A stretch of DNA of 64,000 nt from Nephrocerus scutellatus (taxonomy: Eukaryota; Arthropoda; Insecta; Diptera; Pipunculidae), in NCBI GenBank assembly GCA_947095585.1, contig OX352763.1, forward strand, positions 22,431,462 through 22,495,461. Direction: 5' to 3'. The translations under genes and the position numbers were made by a program. The notes below the pieces were generated by a model. It was not told the DNA's origin and ran no database searches. It worked only from the letters and a program-made list of their open reading frames with translations. Shown here piece by piece: positions 57,530 to 64,000 of the stretch. The first letter of the stretch is position 1. The number at the start of each line of letters is the position of its first letter.

Positions 57530-58960
57530 AGACCTCATCATTAAAAAGTCTCCTGAATCGGCCTTCCTTACATCCTTATCCGTAAGACTTTTCTCTTGAA
57601 GGATATAGGAGAAAATCTTATACGCGGTACTCAACAACGATATACCACGATAATTTCTGCAGGTTGTGATATCTCCTTTCTTATGTATGCGGAACAGGAT
57701 GCCTCTTCGTCAGTCTTCTGGCATCGGTTCTTCCTCCCATACTTTCACTATTACTTCATGAATTGCTTGGTGTATTGCGGGGCCTCCTGTTTTAATAAGC
57801 TCCGCTGGGATATCATCTGATCCTAGGGTCTTATTATTTTTGGGCCGATCTATCGCTCTGCTAACTTCGTCTATGTTTAGTGGCGGGAGCATAGTGTGGT
57901 CTTCGGTCATTGGTGAAACCTCCAATTCCTTAGTTAGCTGGCCATTTAGCAACTCATGAAAGTGATCAGATTACCCTCTTTGTCTTTGCAGTATGTGCAA
58001 CGCGGTGTAAATTGCGTCATACCGCGGATTCTTTGGTAGAACTTTCGCGCCTGGTGCGGTCGTCGCTCTCTGTACTGTTCTAGTTCACAGACGAGATTCC
58101 TCTCATAGGCTGCTTTCTTTCGCCAGTGAACCGTTTTTTCATATCTTCTGAGCTCTTTAAATTCATATTCGCATACCAACAAGATAGTGGTCCGAGTCGA
58201 CGTTGGCACTTCGGTACGTTCGTACCGTCATCAGGTTCGGGTTGTGGCGGCGGTATATCAACACTAAACACATGGTCTATCTGGTTGCGAGTGGCTCCAT
58301 CAGGAGATACCCAGGTGGCTTTGTGGATATTTTTACGCGCAAGCCTCGTACTTGTAACGACCAAATTATTGCCGGATGCCTATGACTCGTTGTCCATTGT
58401 CATTAGTTTGCTTGTGTAAGCTATGGGTGCCAATGTACTGTCTGAATACTGGCTCCCTACCTATTTTGGCTTTCAAATCTCCCCCGGAATGATTTTTACG
58501 TCAAACTGAGGACAGGCATGGAGTTCCCGTTCGACTGATTCAAAGAATTCTTCTTTTTCATCATCTGGAGAATCCTCTGTAGGTGCGTGAACGGTTATGA
58601 AGCTTATGTTTTTAAATCTGCCCCGCACGCGAAGGGTGCATAGCCGTCCATTTACTGCTTTAAAGCCGATAACGATGGGTTTCATTCTTTTGGTGGCTAG
58701 ACACCCTATCACGAGCACATGATGTCGTGCGTCATGCAAGCTGTAATATATGTCATTGCTGTTATGTCAGCGTTATATTTGGACAGGGTATCGGGCTAGC
58801 TGTTGTGCAGCTCGAGCTCTGTACAGTGAGCGTACGTTGCATGAAAAATCGTTTAGCCGTTTTCGTTGCCGTCGTCGTTCATCACTGTACCCGAGGCTGA
58901 TTTGGTGTTCCGGGCGATGATATTGGCCTCACGCCAACCTTGCTTTGAAGAGACTAGCCC
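57530..58960 (-). mobile_element. RTE-type LINE fragment, endonuclease plus RT start, minus orientation
   Basis: Read on the minus strand: the CATGCAACGTACGCTCACTG start region near 58840; endonuclease RMKPIVIGFKAVNGRLCTLR, ISFITVHAPTEDS, CPQFDVKIIPGE (58730-58480); WVSPDGATRNQIDHVFSVDI; the linker ARKFYQRIRGMTQFTPRCTY; RT block NNKTLGSDDIPAELIKTGGP (57840-57780); and STAYKIFSYILQEKSL (57630-57585). Several frameshifts break it. Together with the plus copy it forms a large inverted pair. Confidence 0.85.
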
Positions 58961-58964
58961 AATC

Positions 58965-59335
58965 AATTAGATTTCTTTGGAATTTTCTGTGTTTTCCACG
59001 GAATCCTGAAAATGCTGATTACAACGCAATACTGCTTCTTACAGGCTATTTAAATTTAACATTTACTGTCTTAAATCTATATATATATTTATATAGTCCT
59101 TTGAATGGACATGTACGCTCGATGATGTTATTCTGAATGAGACAAGTTTTGCTTTTGTATATGCATAAGAACCACAATGTAAGGTAACACTAACATAGCC
59201 TTTCCTAGTTAAAAAAAAGATTTCTTGATACTTTTACAATCACTTATTTATGACCATGCTCATAAATTACAAAAAAGCATTACATTTTACAAAAAAATAT
59301 ACAGATAATTCGAAATTTTCGTTTGAATACATTTG
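58965..59335. other. Intergenic, 3' flank of TMEM256 homologue
   Basis: AT-rich. It likely holds the 3' end of the minus-strand TMEM256 transcript. No other feature recognised. Confidence 0.5.
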
Positions 59336-59339
59336 ATGT

Positions 59340-60018
59340 CTAAAGCATCATTGAGAGCCATGCAAGAATAAGACAAGTTCCTCCATAAGGTGCAAAACGA
59401 CTATATTGCTTGTCGCCAGTAAGAGCACGATAGTAAAGTATTCCACTGAATAACAATGTGCCAGTTACCATAAGAGAGCCCGTCTTTAAATAAGAAGTCA
59501 GAAGTCACAAGATGTTAAAACAAAGTGTGTATTTTGATGGCAAACTTACCAAAACCGGATAATGGGTCAAAGGAACGGCCATCATAGCGATAGAATGGAT
59601 AAAGTGAAAGCTATTGGCTCTGTCGAAAATTGCCTTTGCTTCTCCTTTATCCTGTGCTGTGTTTATTCTATGGTTTCCATAAGCTCCAAGAATAACTGCA
59701 GAAGCTCCACATAGACCACCAAAACGCACGAAATATGAATGATTTCCAGCTAATCGCCATAGAGATTGCACTGTATTGCTATCCACATGTACTGGTTTTA
59801 CTGTGCTTTTAACTGTACCGTTTCCTGCAGTTCCCTGGTTAGAAGAACATGGGAGTTGATTTCAGGATTTATCAATAAATGGGTTTTACCTTAGTTTTTT
59901 ACTGTATACCACTTTTACTTACCGAGATCTTCCTTACAATTCCCGAAGTGCCTCCAATAACATATTTAGAGAGTGGATTTCCCAAGGTAAGATAATAAAG
60001 GCTATCACCGACTGTCAT
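59340..60018 (-). CDS. TMEM256 homologue (DUF423-type small membrane protein)
   Basis: Three exons on the minus strand: 59923-60018, 59550-59834, 59340-59483. All are in phase and give 174 residues. The conserved core is FVRFGGLCGASAVILGAYGN, DRANSFHFIHSIAMMAVPL, then TGTLLFSGILYYRALTGD and APYGGTCLILAWLSMML at the C-terminus. It corresponds to TMEM256/DUF423 proteins (Drosophila CG2811-like), small integral membrane proteins with three to four helices. Function is not established. The N-terminal ~60 residues (MTVGDSLYYLTLGNPLSKYV and a Ser/Thr/Lys-rich linker) are a fly-type extension. It is followed on the right, after 1.35 kb, by the end of TBCK on the same strand. Confidence 0.93.
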
Positions 60019-60534
60019 TTTTACGTGATATTAAGAACAGAATTAAATAAATACGATTACTGGCTATTAATATAATTTTAAAAAGTTTCGAAGCTTATAA
60101 ATCTTTTGCTCTAGACAAAAAATTCAAAATTCCCTAAATGATCAAATATGAAATAAATGCCAAAAAAGTATACGACAATGTCAGCCGGCGATTTACGATT
60201 TACGGTACGACGTACGACAAAAACGAAAAATGAATGTCAATGTATACATCATATGTTTGTACTTGGTATTGACGCCACTGTTGGAATGTGTTTATTTGCA
60301 TGTATATCGTTTATTTAGCTTACAGTGTGGTGAAATCAGTTCGAGTATCGAAACGAGATTACGTATGTGTTTAAACTAAGCTGTGCAATTGGTCGTCTTA
60401 TTTTACCATGAGTTTGTTGAATAACACAAAATATGAGGTTTTCCATTAAAGTATGAAATTTAAAAATTTTGTGGTTTTCTTTTTAATATTTAATAATAAT
60501 TGGAGCCACAGACCGTTATCTAGCTTCTAACCAC

Positions 60535-60605
60535 CAAACTTGTTATATTTTTGCACAAAAATGGAAGGGATTTAACATTTAAAGCCATATCTAAAAGATC
60601 CCAAA
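60535..60605 (-). repeat. Degraded SINE scrap
   Basis: TTTTTGCACAAAAATGGAAGGG, then TTAAAGCC and GATCC, loosely match the minus strand of the common SINE body (TTTTTGGACACAAATGGAAGGG ... TTAAGGCCGG). Old and partial. Confidence 0.4.
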
Positions 60606-60883
60606 AAAAAGCAACGCAGCACATAGCACACACTCATTATGATGCCGCCATATGCATTATGTTTGTGCAAAACATAACACAGAAATTAGCACACAGCCAG
60701 TATAATTCACGACCGTTTTTTCTTTGACAAAATTGGTCTCCATAAAAGGGATAATATATAGCCTATAGCCACGTTGAGTCCATTTTAAATATTGGTGAAA
60801 GAATTTTTGAAATCGGGCCAGTAGTTCCGAAGACTACCTCCTACACACCAACTAACATTACCTCTTTATAAATAGTATAGAAG

Positions 60884-61198
60884 TATAGACAATAAACGTG
60901 GGCGCCGTGGCTCGGTGAAAATGCGCGTGGCTACTGAGCAGGAGGTTCGTGGTTCGCATCATAGTAACACAAAAAGTATTTTTCACGGTGTCCCACCTCT
61001 CGCGTATGGGTGACAAACGTTCCGAGAGTAATAACTTGTCACGAAAAGCTTCTCAATTCGCAGTTCGGAGCCAGCCTTAAATTGTAGGTCTCCATTTGTG
61101 TCCAAAAATATAAATGCGCGACACAAATGGTCGAGATGCTTGGTGGCCTTGGACCGCAATGGTCTGTCGCGCCGAATATTATTATTATAGACAATAAA
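60884..61198 (+). mobile_element. tRNA-derived SINE with 13-bp target-site duplication
   Basis: TATAGACAATAAA at 60884-60896 is repeated exactly at 61186-61198. Between them is a nearly complete SINE: GGGCGCCGTGGCTCGGTGAA (A box), CTACTGAGCAGGAGGTTCG, GGTTCGCATCATAG (B box, decayed), CACGGTGTCCCACCTCTCGC, CCATTTGTGTCCAAAAATA and an (ATT)n tail. The duplication proves insertion by target-primed retrotransposition. Confidence 0.95.
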
Positions 61199-61371
61199 AA
61201 CTTTTTTGTTAATTAACACAAATGTTAATGTATTTATTTCTTTTCTTTTTTTTAAACTTACAAAATTTTTAATACAAAACTTATTTTTATTACTCACGAC
61301 GATAAATTTAAACTTTACACTTATGGAAAATACATCACATACGAAAGAAAGAACACTAGAAATGTTAACCT

Positions 61372-64000
61372 TTAGATCGAGATTAAAATATTCGGCTGAA
61401 TCGAGTGTAGGATGTTGAAGCCTTTATGTAGTATGCAAACTCGTGTGACACCACATTCCACGAGGAATTTTGAAAACTAAAATGGGGGAAAAATCAAGAA
61501 AATTCTCAGCTTTGAACTGTCGAGCAACATACCAAAACGGCGTTTTCATGTATTGAGCTAATGCAAACGACAATTCGTCCGATTACTGACTGTTCGAGGT
61601 GCTGTATATTAAGTGCCTCAAGTCGTTTATCTCCTAGCTGAACCGATGTGAATGGAATATTTATGCTTTTCGCTACATGAACACGTGAAAACTCTAGAAC
61701 ACCACGAAGATCAATAGCAACCACTGACTCAGGTGAGTGAAGCAATAGGTGGACTAAATCATTGGCGCTGATGCGAGGTGACATCTCCCCCTGAAGATCA
61801 GCGAGTGTCACGCCAGATGTGATATCCTAATGCCGCCAAGGAAATAAATAAATAATAATGGGTATAAATATATGTAAACAAAACGTTTAGCTGTTACTTA
61901 CAAATTCTCCGGGCTCTAAGTCATGCCGTACATGCTGACGGCGTGAAACACTTTTTGGTGTAGATTCGTACATTTTTTGCGACTCAATGACACAATTCTC
62001 CATGACAATGTCGGGTAAATCGGAAAACAGAAGGATACATTCATTAAAACCGGAGCAAAGGAGAGTGCTCTTGAGTTGTTTAAGTATCGAAATTCCAATA
62101 AACAGAGGATACGAGTTGTCGCCGAGCATTAATTTATCCCAGAGATGAAGTATTTTATGCAATGGGAAAACATCTATGTCCAGGATTAAATTAACAAGAA
62201 TCAGTTTATTAAAGAAATTGAAACTTACGTGAAAAAAGCGTTAGAAACCATGGAATAGCGAACAGCTCCGGTATGAAATTAATTCCATTTAAATGCTTGG
62301 CTAAGACTGGTTCATGAAATGCCGTTAATTGGGAAAACTTGCACAGGTATTCTTTTATAACCGCCGAGTTATCCTTAAGAAAAAACCATTGCAGATATTT
62401 CGGAATAAATTTGTAAAGACTGAGGAAGGCCACTTCTACAAATGATTCATAGAAGGTTAACTTTAACATTTAAAACTTAAAAAGTCTTCCATTACCTTCC
62501 TGGTTAAAGTTTAAATATAGAAATGGTGCTGTAAGCGAGTCCAAACCCTGCCAGTATACGTACTGTGGATGGGCTGTAACCCAAGCCTTAAGTAATCTTT
62601 TTAACTTACGATGTCCTTCCGGAGACGAGAGAAGTTCATCATATTGGTGGCAGCGTGGGATGTCGACTTCGATCTGTAAAGTGGATTAACTCTAGCAAAT
62701 AAAGACACTTCTACTATGATCTCACTTGTCGATCGGTTGATGTTGGTGTAACTTTGTCGATTTTCTCATAGCTTCCATTGGGAATAATTTGAAGCAGGCA
62801 AGCCCAAATTGGTCCCCGTAATAATGGAGGAATATCAACGGCAGCTTCCTTTGCAATCATATCGCTTGTGTACGGATAGCCCTATGTCGAATTAGTTAAT
62901 TTCGAAACACCGATTATGATACCTTTGTAATTATTTACCTTTAACAATCTAGAAAAGAGTCGTACACGATGAAACTGATATTCCGTGTCTTTCTCACGAA
63001 TTACCAACGGCAATTGCTCCATTCCAACACCAAAACTGTAGATAAACTTTGGTGAATGAATTAGAGGAAAATACGCCATTGCCGGTAGTCCACGTAGGCG
63101 TTCAATAAGATTGTTAAGCTTTAAAATGACAATTCGGTCGTCCATTAAATATGATTGATTCCGTTTTGGACCCACTATTGGCCCAGTCAAACAAACCACT
63201 TGCGGTATCGCAAGAATCGGGGCTTCACTACGTATAAGACCTTCTTTTTTTAGTTCAGCTTGAACGTCGCCTCCAGCCAGCTGCCATAAGTAATATATCT
63301 GATCCAATGGGCACCGGAAAATCAACAGTTTTGGCTTTTCCGCATCTGATATACTGTACAATTCAAGATTCTTTAGAAATACGCTATTCCCAGTTATATC
63401 TGAAGGCATTGGTCGACTAGATGCAAAAACTGAAAGACAGCTATTAACCAATGCGCAGAGATCTTTATCAAGATTCTGATAGCGGTCGTAGCAATTGTGC
63501 TCACGGGCGATTTTCTCAAATACACTATTCGTGTTGCAAAATGAAATGATCTTTCGACTTATATTGGAGATTTTTAAATTCTTCCAAAGTTGACAGTGAA
63601 GCAACAGTTCCGCTATTATCATTCCTAAAGACCAAATGTCACTTTTGATGTTGTTTCTGGCACCAAGCAATCGTTCCGGTGGCATATATCGAATGTTGCT
63701 GTGCAAAAGTTAATATGCAATTTAATTCAAATATATCATTATCACCACAAACAAACTCACCCAATGGGAAAAGGTACATATTCGCCACCTTTTGTCATAT
63801 GGAATAATCCATAATTAAAAAGCTTCACATTGTCCAAATCGTCGAGCAATATGTTTTTCGGCTCCAAATTATGAATCACGATTTTCTGACGGCGAACCTC
63901 AGCTATTGCACATGCAACTTGATAGAATATCCGTATAATTTTTGTATCATTTAATGGATCCCTAGACTTCTCTTCAAGTGTACACCCAAAGTATTCGGAA
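61372..64000 (-). CDS. TBCK: TBCK: pseudokinase, TBC and rhodanese-like protein (5' end off window)
   Basis: Exons on the minus strand: 63761 to beyond 64000, 62939-63698, 62726-62881, 62496-62673, 62229-62435, 61902-62173, 61533-61826, 61372-61476. All phases agree. The kinase-like part has [13 protein letters not shown] where active kinases have HRDLKPxN, and LFNYG where they have DFG, so it lacks catalytic residues. [20 protein letters not shown] (APE-like and helix F region) follows. The TBC domain has RGPIWACL, the arginine-finger block [15 protein letters not shown] and the glutamine-finger block VYWQGLDSL, then [14 protein letters not shown] and [15 protein letters not shown]. The C-terminal rhodanese-like part has [20 protein letters not shown]. 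In the family TBCK is a putative Rab GAP and a core subunit of the FERRY complex, which links Rab5 early endosomes to mRNA. The last exon is short (34 codons). Confidence 0.96.

Noticed and set aside
60900..60975. Genuine tRNA gene
   Set aside because: The A and B boxes belong to a SINE with body, ATT tail and target duplication; the acceptor stem does not pair.

Overview
This is a nuclear DNA window from an insect, most likely a higher (schizophoran) fly. All recognisable genes are split by short introns with GT-AG borders, and their proteins resemble Drosophila or animal families. Intergenic and intronic DNA is AT-rich and full of decayed transposons. A tephritid-type fly is my guess; it is an inference and nothing in the sequence fixes the genus. 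No bacterial, viral or CRISPR features were seen.

Layout, left to right. (1) 0.36-13.5 kb, minus strand: N-terminal half of a ZSWIM8/Dora-type ubiquitin-ligase adaptor, running off the left edge, with an 11.3 kb intron filled with repeats, LINE fragments, a SINE and a deleted mariner. (2) 15.4-17.2 kb: three inverted-repeat (MITE-like) elements in the upstream region of RpS14. (3) 17.6-18.2 kb, plus: RpS14 (uS11). (4) 19.0-20.9 kb, minus: dynactin subunit 4 (p62), seven exons. (5) 22.9-25.8 kb, plus: an unrecognised 945-residue, disordered, phosphosite-rich protein with a terminal KEN box. (6) 28.3-29.5 kb, plus: rogdi, six exons. (7) 32.4-35.9 kb and 44.9-49.4 kb, both minus: two tandem SV2-like major-facilitator transporter paralogues. 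(8) 49.4-59.3 kb: mostly non-coding, with a ~200-bp tandem array and inverted RTE-type LINE pieces. (9) 59.3-60.0 kb, minus: TMEM256 homologue. (10) 61.4-64.0 kb, minus: TBCK (pseudokinase-TBC-rhodanese), running off the right edge.

Exon borders were read by eye from splice signals. Reading-frame phase was checked across the listed junctions of ZSWIM8, RpS14, DCTN4, the 945-aa gene, rogdi, both transporters, TMEM256 and TBCK, and all agree. First exons of ZSWIM8 and of both transporters could not be placed.

The genes do not form one pathway. They are housekeeping or neuronal genes (translation, dynein-dynactin transport, V-ATPase/synaptic regulation, vesicle-type transporters, endosomal RNA transport) separated by transposon debris. 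I found no convincing undescribed system. The most interesting items are the unrecognised KEN-box protein, a tRNA-derived SINE family with visible target-site duplications, two adjacent inverted-repeat elements with related ends upstream of RpS14, and the duplicated transporter pair.
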